A stretch of DNA of 64,000 bases from positions 3,348,001 to 3,412,000 of the forward strand of contig NZ_CP014546.1 in assembly GCF_001579805.1 (NCBI RefSeq), written 5' to 3'. The DNA is from Pseudomonas azotoformans. GTDB taxonomy: Bacteria; Pseudomonadota; Gammaproteobacteria; Pseudomonadales; Pseudomonadaceae. Within the stretch, counting starts at the first letter, position 1; the number at the start of each line of letters is the position of its first letter. The notes beneath the pieces were generated by a model. The model was not told the origin of the DNA. It searched no databases and saw only the letters and a program-made list of their open reading frames with translations. Both the position numbers and the translations under genes were made by a program. Below, in pieces: positions 1 to 8,764 of the stretch.

Positions 1-742
1 ATTCGGGCTCGGCCGACTCCAGCCACGGGTTGATCTCCGCTGCCTGAGCCTCCAAGGCTTCCTGCTCCAACTTCATTAATTGTTCGGCTTGCTTGCGGCG
101 AAACGGCAGATGCGAGCCAAGTGACTTGGCCAGGTTGTTGAACCGGCTCTTGAAGGCGGGCGGGCGCTGGATCACCGGCAACTGGTAGTGCTTCTGGTTA
201 GTGGCGTTGAGGTTGACCGCGATGATCAAGTCGCAATGGCTCGACACCACCGGCACGATGGGCAGCGGGTTGAGCAGGCCGCCGTCGACCAGCATGCGGT
301 TGCCTTGCATCACCGGGGTGAACAGGCTGGGAATCGCCGCCGAGGCGCGCATCGCCTGGTGCAGGCAGCCTTCCTGGAACCAGATTTCCTGCTGGTTGGT
401 CAGGTCGGTGGCGACGGCGGTGTAGGGGATGCGCAATTCCTCGATATTGATCTCGCCGACGATCTTGCGGATCTGCCCGAAGACTTTCTCGCCGCGAATC
501 GCCCCCAGGCGAAAACTCACGTCTACCAGGCGCAATACGTCGAGGTAATCGAGGCTTTCGATCCAGTTGCGGTAGTCATCCAGCTTGCCGGCGGCGTAGA
601 TCCCGCCTACCACGGCCCCCATGGAACACCCGGCGATACAGGCGATGTCATAACCGCGCCGTTCAATCTCTTCGATCACTCCGATGTGCGCATAACCCCG
701 GGCCCCGCCGGAGCCCAGCACCAAGGCAACACGTTTTTTCAT
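1..742 (-). CDS. Patatin-like phospholipase (RssA-type), partial
   Basis: The reading frame runs off the left edge, so the C-terminus is missing. The visible 247 residues carry the patatin hallmarks: the oxyanion motif GSGGARG (about residues 10-16), the nucleophile elbow GCSMG with Ser40, and the catalytic Asp in VDGGLLNP. The family hydrolyses phospholipid acyl esters with a Ser-Asp dyad; this short bacterial type (RssA/YchK-like) is usually cytosolic or membrane-associated. The start ATG at 742 opens with MKKRVALVLGSGG, the usual start for the family. It is divergent from the lipoprotein at 959. The substrate cannot be read from the sequence. Confidence 0.88.
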   Translation of the reverse strand, partial: MKKRVALVLGSGGARGYAHIGVIEEIERRGYDIACIAGCSMGAVVGGIYAAGKLDDYRNWIESLDYLDVLRLVDVSFRLGAIRGEKVFGQIRKIVGEINIEELRIPYTAVATDLTNQQEIWFQEGCLHQAMRASAAIPSLFTPVMQGNRMLVDGGLLNPLPIVPVVSSHCDLIIAVNLNATNQKHYQLPVIQRPPAFKSRFNNLAKSLGSHLPFRRKQAEQLMKLEQEALEAQAAEINPWLESAEPE

Positions 743-958
743 GGTCCATGTCCTTCCCAAGGCAGGGTCCCACAATGCACCCATTGAGGGGGCGGCTTCA
801 ATCTTCGCGGGCGGCCGGCGATATTTTTCCAGAATAGCCACGGTGCTCGGGTATGCTCTGGTCTGTAGGTACTATCGATTTCAGGCTAAGGACAGGCACT
901 TTTCCATGTAGGCAACGTCTACAACGTACGACTGTTTTTTCTTTTTGAGGTGTCATCA

Positions 959-1237
959 ATGAAAGCCTGGATGTGTGTACCTGTGATCATGCTGGCCTTG
1001 GCCGGTTGTGCCGGGAAGACCGCGTACCGCGACAGCTGCGGCAGCCAGTTGGACGCTGCCTGGAAAGAGCTGGATCTGGCCAAGGCTGAAGGCTTTGCTG
1101 GCACGGTGAGCTACTCTAAAGCGTTGTCGCTGCTGACGGGCGCCAAGACCCAGCAACAATTTGAAGCGTTTGAAGGCTGCTCCAACAAGGCCGAGAAAGC
1201 GCGGTTCTATATTCGTGAGTCTCGCGCCGGGCGTTGA
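959..1237 (+). CDS. Small predicted lipoprotein
   Basis: A 92-residue protein with a lipoprotein signal: a short charged start, a hydrophobic core and the lipobox LAGC, with the acylated Cys at about residue 18. The mature part is short, charged and mostly helical, with two further Cys that could form a disulfide in the periplasm. The ATG at 959 is preferred over the in-frame GTG at 950 because a GAGG Shine-Dalgarno lies 8 bases before it. It precedes the CHAD gene by 44 bases on the same strand. I do not recognise the family beyond a conserved Pseudomonas lipoprotein, and no function is proposed. Confidence 0.8.
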   Translation: MKAWMCVPVIMLALAGCAGKTAYRDSCGSQLDAAWKELDLAKAEGFAGTVSYSKALSLLTGAKTQQQFEAFEGCSNKAEKARFYIRESRAGR

Positions 1238-1281
1238 CCTGCAGCAGCGAGTAGGATTTCTCATCAGACAGTGAGGGCAGG

Positions 1282-2043
1282 ATGTCAGCTTTGGTCGATC
1301 AGTTAGTCGCTCAGGTCATTGGCCTGGAAGTAGGGTTACTGAGCTGCCAGGCTCGCCTCGCCGCCGTCACCGACGATGAAGCCTTGCATGACCTGCGCAC
1401 CACCGTGCGCCGTCTGCGCAGCCTGTTGCGCCCCTTGCGTGGATTGCCGGGAGTGGAACAGCTTGAATTGGCCGCCAGTACTGTCGGCCAACTGACGACG
1501 CCGCTACGCGACCGCGAGGTGCTGGCGGCGTATTTGCATCAGCATGGTTATCACGAAGCCGCCAACCGTCGCCTGCGTCTGCAACCTGAGGCCTATCGCC
1601 AGGTGGCGCAAAGCCCGGAGCTTGCGCATTTGCTGCTGATCCTGGATGCCTTTCCGCGTTTTATTCGTGCTTCTGAACATCAGAAATTGCTTAAAGGCTT
1701 GCGCCCACGCATTGAAAAACGTCTAGCCAAACAATGGCAGAAACTCGATGAAGCCTTGAAAGACCCTGACCATGATCGCCATCGCCTGCGGTTGTTGATC
1801 AAGCGGGTGCGCTATGCCGCCGAAGCCTATCCCGAACTGGATAAGCTGCCTGCCAACGCGATGTCGCGCCTGAAAAAAGCCCAAGGCGCGTTAGGCGATT
1901 GGCACGATTGCTGGCAATGGCTGGCCCAGGCCGAGCATCAGGCGGATCTGCAACCTTGTGTTGCGGTGTGGCATCGCACCATGGCCAAGGCTGAAGGGCG
2001 GGCGGATCGCGTGCTGGACAAACTCAGCACCGATTGTTTCTGA
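1282..2043 (+). CDS. CHAD domain-containing protein
   Basis: The 253-residue protein is almost entirely one CHAD domain: helix-rich, with conserved His and basic residues such as HDLRTTVRRLRSLLRP near residues 36-51 and RLRLLIKRVRYAAEAY near residue 167. CHAD domains bind polyphosphate through their basic surface, and several localise to polyphosphate granules; many are fused to or encoded near CYTH phosphohydrolases. No CYTH domain is fused here and none is seen nearby. It follows the small lipoprotein on the same strand and could be cotranscribed with it. The assignment to CHAD is secure, the cellular role is not. Confidence 0.88.
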   Translation: MSALVDQLVAQVIGLEVGLLSCQARLAAVTDDEALHDLRTTVRRLRSLLRPLRGLPGVEQLELAASTVGQLTTPLRDREVLAAYLHQHGYHEAANRRLRLQPEAYRQVAQSPELAHLLLILDAFPRFIRASEHQKLLKGLRPRIEKRLAKQWQKLDEALKDPDHDRHRLRLLIKRVRYAAEAYPELDKLPANAMSRLKKAQGALGDWHDCWQWLAQAEHQADLQPCVAVWHRTMAKAEGRADRVLDKLSTDCF

Positions 2044-2133
2044 ACCGGTCCGGCTTTTGGCCGGAATAGGCGCTGTACCTGGCGGGTCCGATGGTTAAGA
2101 TCCCTCATCTGTTCCTTTTGATGTGAGACCGCC

Positions 2134-2931
2134 ATGCGCTTTAGTGATTTGCTCGACGCCGCCCGCAGCAACCCGCTGGATGTCACCATCCCCGCCGAAT
2201 GGGCCCAGGGCCGCGCAACCTTTGGTGGCCTGGTGGCTGCCTTGCAATACGAAGCCCTACGCGCCCAGGTGCCAACCGATCGCCCGCTGCGGTCGCTGGC
2301 CATCACCTTCGTCGGCCCTGTAGCGCCGGACGTTCCTGCCAGTTATCAAGTCGAAGTGTTGCGCGAAGGCAAGGCCGTCAGCCAATTGCTTGGGCGTGTG
2401 GTGCAGAACGGTGAAGTGGCGACACTGGTACAGGCCAGTTTCGGTGCGTCCCGTGAGTCGGAAATCGCGGTTGAAAGCGAAGCGCCGCCTGTGTTCAAAC
2501 ATTGGGATGAATGCCAGGAACTGCCCTATATCAAGGGCGTGACCCCCGAATTCATGCGCCACTTGGCGATGCGTTGGAGTGTCGGCGGCTTACCCTTCAC
2601 CGGCAATAAATCTCGTGACATGGGCGGTTGGGTTCGCTTACGCGGAGATGTCAAAGAAGAGCCACTGACTGAAGCGCATATCCTCGCCCTGGTCGACGCC
2701 TGGCCTCCGGCCTTGCTGCCGCACCTGAAAAAACCAGCACCCGGCAGCACCCTGACCTGGACCATCGAATTCATCCAGCCTTTGCAGGATCTGACGACCC
2801 TCGACTGGTGCCAGTATTACGTCAACATCGAACACGCCCGCGACGGCTACGGCCATGCCGCTGCCGCCCTCTGGAGCCCGACCGGCGAGCTGATCGCCAT
2901 CAGCCGCCAGACCGTGGTGGTCTTCGCCTGA
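2134..2931 (+). CDS. Acyl-CoA thioesterase family protein (double hotdog)
   Basis: At 265 residues this matches the TesB-like double-hotdog thioesterases (4HBT_3 type). The first hotdog includes WAQGRATFGGLVAALQ, where the central helix packs, and the second includes the conserved SLTWTIEF-like segment (here TLTWTIEFIQP) followed by AALWSPTGELIAISRQ, the characteristic C-terminal strand of the family. The enzyme probably hydrolyses acyl-CoA thioesters in the cytosol; chain length cannot be inferred. It ends two bases from the convergent Mpo1-like gene, with no obvious terminator between them. Confidence 0.85.
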   Translation: MRFSDLLDAARSNPLDVTIPAEWAQGRATFGGLVAALQYEALRAQVPTDRPLRSLAITFVGPVAPDVPASYQVEVLREGKAVSQLLGRVVQNGEVATLVQASFGASRESEIAVESEAPPVFKHWDECQELPYIKGVTPEFMRHLAMRWSVGGLPFTGNKSRDMGGWVRLRGDVKEEPLTEAHILALVDAWPPALLPHLKKPAPGSTLTWTIEFIQPLQDLTTLDWCQYYVNIEHARDGYGHAAAALWSPTGELIAISRQTVVVFA

Positions 2932-2933
2932 CC

Positions 2934-3296
2934 TCAATGCCGGTGGCGCTGCCGCCAGGCACGCCACCAGCCGCCGCTTAATACAAAACGCGGAAAAGTC
3001 ACGAACTGCTCGACCACCAAGCGTTGCACCGCATCTTTACGGTCACTGAACGGCTCGCTGGCCTCGGCTTCCAGGCTATGGCCATGACGCTGCAACGCCA
3101 AGCCTGCCAGGATCCCGACCACACCCACGGCAAAACTGGCCAGGCTCAAGCTGAAAACCCCGGACACGATCAACAGAAACCCGATGATGAACAGCGGTAC
3201 GGCAATCAGGTGCAACGCCAAGTTGGTCGGGTGTTGGTGGTTCTGCGGGTAGTTACGCCATTGCCAGGCGGGGAGATTGGGGTGACGTTTGCCCAT
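2934..3296 (-). CDS. Mpo1-like (DUF962-type) small membrane protein
   Basis: A 120-residue protein with an N-terminal motif NYPQNHQHPTNLALHLIAVP resembling the His/Asn-rich start of Mpo1/DUF962 proteins, then two hydrophobic segments at about residues 30-50 and 53-70 and a basic C-terminus. Yeast Mpo1 is an iron-dependent alpha-dioxygenase acting on 2-hydroxy fatty acids; whether the bacterial homologues do the same is unknown. Pseudomonas homologues have sometimes carried the misleading label terminase, and nothing phage-like is seen here. It lies downstream of the RHS/immunity pair on the same strand. Confidence 0.65.
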   Translation of the reverse strand: MGKRHPNLPAWQWRNYPQNHQHPTNLALHLIAVPLFIIGFLLIVSGVFSLSLASFAVGVVGILAGLALQRHGHSLEAEASEPFSDRKDAVQRLVVEQFVTFPRFVLSGGWWRAWRQRHRH

Positions 3297-3449
3297 GATG
3301 GTGAATCCTCTGTCCGTTGAAATAGCATGGAGAGAGTTTAGGTGGGGTTGGATGGTGGGGCGAATTGGGGCTGGCTATGGGGGTCATAGAGCCCGTGTCC
3401 CCGGTTCGATAAATGATCTTGCTATAACCGTTTAACAGCCTTGGCATGC

Positions 3450-3854
3450 TTAGCCACAAGCTGAATCTGGATCGTTGATGTATACGGCTGGACCGCAGAG
3501 AGAAATATATTTGGCTTTTAATTCGATTGCCGAAGATTTGGACTTGGCTTGTAATTCATAATAGTTTTCGTGTTTGGTTATCACGACCTTTAACGTTTCT
3601 CTAGTCGGAATGTTGTTGATTTTGACATCGCTCAAACCTCCACAATCCAAGCCTATTCTGCATGTGTTAAACCCCTCGTTAATCCACTTTTCCGGGGGGG
3701 CGTCAGGAATTTCAGAAATGTCGAAACCTAAACCGATATTGGGTCGATCATTGTCAATGGTCACAGAAAAAAGCGTTATTTCGCCTATTTCCACCGGGTA
3801 AGTGAATACCTTGTTGAAGAAAATCGTGTTTTCTAGCTCATTCCAATATTTCAT
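3450..3854 (-). CDS. Predicted immunity protein, Imm50-like
   Basis: The 134-residue product starts MKYWNELENT and has the pattern I associate with Imm50 proteins: an N-terminal helix, a beta strand, then PPEKWINEGFNTCRIGLDCGG. Its ATG overlaps the RHS stop as ATGA, the usual toxin-immunity arrangement, so translation is probably coupled. It is visibly richer in AT than neighbouring genes, as is the RHS tip, which suggests that tip and immunity gene were acquired together. It has no signal peptide, so it would neutralise the toxin in the cytosol. The family call rests on pattern recall; the role as cognate immunity is inferred from position. Confidence 0.72.
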   Translation of the reverse strand: MKYWNELENTIFFNKVFTYPVEIGEITLFSVTIDNDRPNIGLGFDISEIPDAPPEKWINEGFNTCRIGLDCGGLSDVKINNIPTRETLKVVITKHENYYELQAKSKSSAIELKAKYISLCGPAVYINDPDSACG

Positions 3855-6800
3855 TTTTTATCCTTAAAATAATAATGGTCTCTGGCGCCATCTAATTTCC
3901 CATTCCTCGGCCTGTTTTTCGGTCGGAGATTGAAATGCGCCGTTTGATCGCCCTTTCCGTCGGGTGCTGAAAACTTGTGACCAGCTCCATGATCTTGGAT
4001 TAGAACCTTTGAGCCGTCCGCCCGCGTGAATTCGTACTCTCGAGTCATCACTGGCTTTCCTCGCGCATCCAGAATTTCGTTTTTCTGCTGATCTCTCATT
4101 GATACATGTGAATATTGCCTCATCGTCCCTAATCTGGGATCGAGCACGGCATCTGGGTGTTGTGCACGCGGTATGCCCGCATCCGCCTTCGCTTGTTTGA
4201 ACGCTCCATTCCTTGATACTTCCGGCGCTGACGGCTCGTTAGGCGTGCCACATTCTGGGCTTTTCGTACCTTTAGGTGGGCAGTTGGCATTCAACCCGAG
4301 TGGGTCAATCCATCCCGTTGGATTAGGCACGTACTGGTACGCATTGATCCCGCCCGCCAATTTCACCGGGTCCGGCGTCAGGTAGCGACCAATATCCGGA
4401 TTGTAGTAGCGATGACGGTTGTAGTGCAGCCCGCTTTCATCGTCGAAGTATTGGCCTTGGAAACGCAGCGGGTTGTCGATTTTTCCTATGTCGAGGCGGC
4501 TGATTTCGCCGTAGGCGCGGTAGTGGGCGGACCAGACGATTTGGCCATCGGAAGCGGTGAGTTCCTGTGGGGTGCCGAGGTGGTCTAATTGGTAATGGTA
4601 GGGCTTGATTTCTTTTGGGCCGAAGCCATCCAGCATCGCCAACGGCCGGAAGCTATCGGGTTCGTAGAGGTAGCTGCGGTGGTGCTCCGCGCGGTGTTCG
4701 GCGATGAGCTTGTCGCCCTGCCAGAAGAACTCGGTGGTCATGCCATCCACGGTTTTGCTGATGCGACGCCCAAACGGGTCGTAGCGATAGCTGGCAGTCT
4801 GGCCGTTGGGTTTTTTAATGCCGATCAGGCGGTGCTGGCAGTCGTAGCGGTATTCGGTGACGAGTTTGTGGTCTTTGCCGCGTCGTTCGCGGATGAGGTT
4901 GCCGAAGGCGTCGTAGTCGTAGTGGTGGTCGCCTTGGATCATCAGGCGATTGCCCGCCACGATGTCCGGACCGGGGCGGTCTTGCATGAGAACGTTGCCA
5001 GCCGGGTCGTGGCCGAAGCGTTCCTGCACGTCTTGGGAGTGGTCGGCGCGGGTCAGGCGGCCGAGTGGATCGTAGTGGTAGTGGTGTTCACCTTTGCGGG
5101 TGTCGAGCAGGCGGGTGAGGTTGCCGGATGTGTCGTAGTGGTACTGGCGCCGATAAATAGCCCCTTCGATATCGCACAGGCCGTGGTTGAACAGGCGTCC
5201 CTGGGCGTCGTACTGATAACTGCTGAGTAACTTTCCTTGGCCTCTTTGGTGTTCTCGACCTGCGTCAAATAGATGAGCGGTGAGCGCTTGGCCATTTACC
5301 TCGATCCTCTCGAGTTGGCCGCCTTTGATGTGGTTGAACGCAACCCGTTTGTTGTCCGGCAGGCGTAGGTTTTGAAGCTGGCCGCAGGCGTCGTAGGTGT
5401 AGCGCAAGGTGCCCCAGCCTTGGTGTTCGGCGGTGAGACGGTTTTGGCTGTCGTACTCGTAGGCCAGGGCCCAGTGGCCGTCTTCGACGCTTAAGAGATT
5501 GCCTTGGCGGTCGTAGGCGTAATCGACCAGGTTGCCGTCGGGTAGGGTTTTTCTTACGAGTCGACCGGCATAGTCGCGCTCGTAGCGGGTGACCAACTGA
5601 CTACCGTCATCACCATGCTCGGTCTTTTCCTGCAGGTTGCCGTTGAGGTCGTAGACGTAAGCCGTGCGCTGACCGTCAAACCCGGTTTCCTGTTGGATCA
5701 GGCCATTGGCGTGATACTGGAGCCGGTAGGTTTCGCCCACCTCGTTTTCGATCTCGGTCAGCAGCAAACGAGTGTTGTCGTAACGGTATTTGACCTGCGT
5801 GCCATCAGCGTTGAGGCGGCGACTGATCAGGTGCAATCCGTCGGCGTATTCGTAGTGGGTGACGTGGCCGAGTTCATCCCGCTCGGAGGTGATTTTTCCG
5901 TAAGCGTTGTAGGTATATTTACGCGTATCACCGCTCGGCAAGACGATTTGGACTAATCGTCCTACGTGGTTCCATTCAAATTGCGTGAGCGCGCCGTGCT
6001 CATCTTCCTGGCTGATTTTTCGTCCGCGATCGTCATAGCGATAACGCTTGATTCCTCCAGTCGGCAACTGCTCCTCAAGCAACTGCCCACGCTCATTCCA
6101 AACCAGCCGATGACAGCTGTGATCCGGCAGCCAAACCTGCGTCAGTTGCCCGAATTTGTTGTAGCTGTACTCAGTCGAATTGCCGTCAGGATCGGTCTTA
6201 CGCGTAACGTCACCCTGATCATTACGCTCATACTTCCAAACCGCCTGACCCCGCCTTACAACCCGTACGAATCCATTGTCATGCTCGTAGGATGTTGGCT
6301 CATCATCCCCCGGAAACAACGCCACCAAGCGTCCAGCTTCGTCGTACTGATACGCCGTAATCGCGCCCAGTGGATCCTGCTCAACCGTCAGCCGACCTTT
6401 CTCATCGTAGGATTTGAAGTGCTCAGCGCCGTCAGGATCCACTCGCTGCACCAGCCGCGCCCGCTGGTCATGCACATAGACTTCCTGACTGCCATCGGCG
6501 TTAAACACCGTGACCTGGCCGTTATCGTCCCAGGCATAGCGCGTGTCCATCTGCGAGAAACTGGCCCAATGCCGGACACATCGCGCCGCCTTACCAGACC
6601 TTTCCCACTCCCAGAAAAAACTCGCGCCACCGGCTAAGCCACGCTCAAGAATGACGTGCTGCTCGTCGTACCGATAAACCTCACTTTCGCCTACCGCATT
6701 GGTCGCGCAAACCAACCGACCCGTCGCGTCATAGGCGTAGGAAACAACGCTCTGCTCCGTCACCCAGACAAACGGACCGTCATCCACCGCCCGCTCAATC

Positions 6801-8569
6801 TGGTAGTCCACCGCCACAATGCGGCCCGACGCATAGCGCAAAAACAGCGAGCGCCCGACGCCGTTATCCAGCCGCTCAATCTGCCCCAGGTAATTACGGA
6901 AAATGCGCAATCGGTTGTCATACGCATCGCTGATCGCCGTCAGCACACCGTCGCGAAAGTGGTAGAAACGTGACCCTTGAGACAGGATCAGTTCATCGGG
7001 TAAAGCGCCCAGATAAATCGCAGCTTCGGCCAGGCTATTGGTAATCGCCGGCCGAGAAACCGTGGGCAAGGGCAGGGTAGTCGTGCGATTCTCATGATCG
7101 GTCCACACCACCGAATCCCCGGAAACACTCAGCCGATGCGCCAGCGAGTGACTCCAGCCAAACCCCAGCCCGCAGTCCACTTCCACCGCACTGGTGCGAT
7201 ACAGCCGCGTCCACTCAAACGGCAAGATCCCGTCCAGCGTGCCATCGGTGAGCGTCAGCAGCTCCTCGCCCGTGACCATCGACACCGGGCAGCCGTTGGT
7301 GACGGTCTTGTCCGAAGGCGCAGCCGCATCCCCAGCCGGGTTTCGAGCAGAAGCAGGCACATCGTCGACAGGCGCCTGGCGCACCAACACTGTCCGCTGT
7401 CCAACCTTGTCCCGAACCACCGGCACCGGGTTGGCAACCACCTGATCCCCAGCCTTCAACGGCACATCCGGAATCGTCCGAATCGGCGTCGCCGAGCTAC
7501 CCAGCAACATGGGCTTGGCCGCGTCGACATGCGCGTCCAACCGAGGCCCGGCCAACTGATCGGCCAACATCTCAAGCCACTTACGCACCCGCCCCGACTT
7601 GATATGCCCCAACACCTGCATACCCATCCGAACCTGTACCCCCATGCCCCGGGTCGCCCAGATCAAAAACAGATTGATCAGCACCTCGCCGGTAATCTCG
7701 CCCACCAGTTCATACATGTCCGGCGGCGGCAGCATGCGTATCCAGGCGACCATTGCCGACAGATAGATGAACAACAGCGGCTCGTCGCTCAGTACCAGCA
7801 GGCCATGGGCGATGGCGTCCTTGCCCAGTTTCAGCAGATCGTCCAGCTCGGCCTGGGTGATGTACTTCAGTAACTTCTCGCTATTGGCCTTGAGGTCCGC
7901 CAACAGGTCGTACAGCTGTGTGAAATTGTCCCAGAGGTTGTAGAGCGCCTTGCCAATCCCACTCGCGAACGCCACGCCTTGCATCGCACTGCGCTCGAAC
8001 GGCGTGGCGTTGGCGAAGTCTTTCCATCGCGGCTTGAAGGTCTTCGTCCATTCGTCACGCAGGCGTTCTTCCAGCCCGACGATCACCGACTGATAAGACG
8101 CATACAGCGCCTTGACGTGTGCCTTGGAAACGTTGGGGTAAAAAGTGATCTGGTAACGCTGGTCGCGGATGCAATCCTTGACTTCAAGAATGCCGCTGGC
8201 ATCGATGGTTCGACGGATAGGGTCACCGAACGGCGTGCCGTCCGACCCGATGGCTTGCAGCATCACCGGCGTATTGCCGATGGGCACAAACCGCGTGCTT
8301 TCAAACATATGCAGCAGGGTCAACGAGCCCTGGGCCTTGCAAACAGCCACCGTGCGATTGGGCTGTTTGGAGGATGCGGGAGCGACGAGGGAAACTTCCT
8401 GGCCGACCTTGAACACCTGCTCCACGTCCAGAGCCGAGCCGCTCCAGAAGCTTTCGGCCCACTCGTCAAAGGCGTTCAGGCACGTGCGGAAATCACGCAG
8501 GACGCTTTCCACGTCCGGCTTTTCGGCATCCATAGGGGAGAGGACGAACTGCGCAATAACCGGAATCAT
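3851..8569 (-). CDS. RHS-repeat polymorphic toxin with C-terminal nuclease-like tip
   Basis: The 1572 residues divide as follows. Residues 1-420 are an N-terminal region with hydrophobic helices near 265-280 and 295-312, as in type VI-delivered RHS proteins. A DUF6531-type start, GCPVSMVTGEE, lies near 425, followed by a long run of YD repeats (for example YRYDDRGR). The RHS core signature HYNRHRYYNPDIGRYLTPDP is followed by the processing motif PTGWIDPLGL at about 1427. The last ~147 residues form the variable tip, with AKADAGIPRAQHPDAV, then E, H, H, H and H residues in MTREYEF, LIQDHGAGH, AHFNL and DHYYF. This resembles HNH/EndoVII-type nuclease toxins. No VgrG, PAAR or Eag chaperone gene lies nearby, so it is an orphan RHS locus. 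The tip class is inferred. Confidence 0.87.
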   Translation of the reverse strand: MIPVIAQFVLSPMDAEKPDVESVLRDFRTCLNAFDEWAESFWSGSALDVEQVFKVGQEVSLVAPASSKQPNRTVAVCKAQGSLTLLHMFESTRFVPIGNTPVMLQAIGSDGTPFGDPIRRTIDASGILEVKDCIRDQRYQITFYPNVSKAHVKALYASYQSVIVGLEERLRDEWTKTFKPRWKDFANATPFERSAMQGVAFASGIGKALYNLWDNFTQLYDLLADLKANSEKLLKYITQAELDDLLKLGKDAIAHGLLVLSDEPLLFIYLSAMVAWIRMLPPPDMYELVGEITGEVLINLFLIWATRGMGVQVRMGMQVLGHIKSGRVRKWLEMLADQLAGPRLDAHVDAAKPMLLGSSATPIRTIPDVPLKAGDQVVANPVPVVRDKVGQRTVLVRQAPVDDVPASARNPAGDAAAPSDKTVTNGCPVSMVTGEELLTLTDGTLDGILPFEWTRLYRTSAVEVDCGLGFGWSHSLAHRLSVSGDSVVWTDHENRTTTLPLPTVSRPAITNSLAEAAIYLGALPDELILSQGSRFYHFRDGVLTAISDAYDNRLRIFRNYLGQIERLDNGVGRSLFLRYASGRIVAVDYQIERAVDDGPFVWVTEQSVVSYAYDATGRLVCATNAVGESEVYRYDEQHVILERGLAGGASFFWEWERSGKAARCVRHWASFSQMDTRYAWDDNGQVTVFNADGSQEVYVHDQRARLVQRVDPDGAEHFKSYDEKGRLTVEQDPLGAITAYQYDEAGRLVALFPGDDEPTSYEHDNGFVRVVRRGQAVWKYERNDQGDVTRKTDPDGNSTEYSYNKFGQLTQVWLPDHSCHRLVWNERGQLLEEQLPTGGIKRYRYDDRGRKISQEDEHGALTQFEWNHVGRLVQIVLPSGDTRKYTYNAYGKITSERDELGHVTHYEYADGLHLISRRLNADGTQVKYRYDNTRLLLTEIENEVGETYRLQYHANGLIQQETGFDGQRTAYVYDLNGNLQEKTEHGDDGSQLVTRYERDYAGRLVRKTLPDGNLVDYAYDRQGNLLSVEDGHWALAYEYDSQNRLTAEHQGWGTLRYTYDACGQLQNLRLPDNKRVAFNHIKGGQLERIEVNGQALTAHLFDAGREHQRGQGKLLSSYQYDAQGRLFNHGLCDIEGAIYRRQYHYDTSGNLTRLLDTRKGEHHYHYDPLGRLTRADHSQDVQERFGHDPAGNVLMQDRPGPDIVAGNRLMIQGDHHYDYDAFGNLIRERRGKDHKLVTEYRYDCQHRLIGIKKPNGQTASYRYDPFGRRISKTVDGMTTEFFWQGDKLIAEHRAEHHRSYLYEPDSFRPLAMLDGFGPKEIKPYHYQLDHLGTPQELTASDGQIVWSAHYRAYGEISRLDIGKIDNPLRFQGQYFDDESGLHYNRHRYYNPDIGRYLTPDPVKLAGGINAYQYVPNPTGWIDPLGLNANCPPKGTKSPECGTPNEPSAPEVSRNGAFKQAKADAGIPRAQHPDAVLDPRLGTMRQYSHVSMRDQQKNEILDARGKPVMTREYEFTRADGSKVLIQDHGAGHKFSAPDGKGDQTAHFNLRPKNRPRNGKLDGARDHYYFKDKK

Positions 8570-8711
8570 GAAGCGGCCCCGTTGAGTGGGGCACAGGAAA
8601 GGTGCATCGGCGGTCCCTCGCGCTGAGTGGTCAGGCGAGAGACTTTGGCGAGGTTGGTAGGGAAAAGAAGTCGGCGTTATTCGCCGGAAGAGCTAGGAAG
8701 TTTCGCCAAAA

Positions 8712-8728
8712 CCTCGGGCAAACCGAGG
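8712..8728 (-). terminator. Hairpin terminator downstream of the chemoreceptor gene
   Basis: CCTCGG (8712-8717) and CCGAGG (8723-8728) form a six-base-pair stem with a five-base loop. Read on the minus strand it is followed by TTTT. It lies about 37 bases past the stop of the chemoreceptor gene at 8765 and upstream of the RHS start, so it should separate the two transcripts. Confidence 0.55.
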
Positions 8729-8764
8729 CTTTGTTGTAGGTGGGGGATTACAGGGTGAATAGTC

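Noticed and set aside
2934..3296. Phage terminase suggested by an old label for this type of protein
   Set aside because: The sequence is a small membrane protein with DUF962/Mpo1-like residues and no terminase motifs.
4589..7873. Several plus-strand frames inside the RHS gene
   Set aside because: Repeats of the YD motif on the other strand give valine-rich or arginine-rich frames; none has a start site or a family feature.
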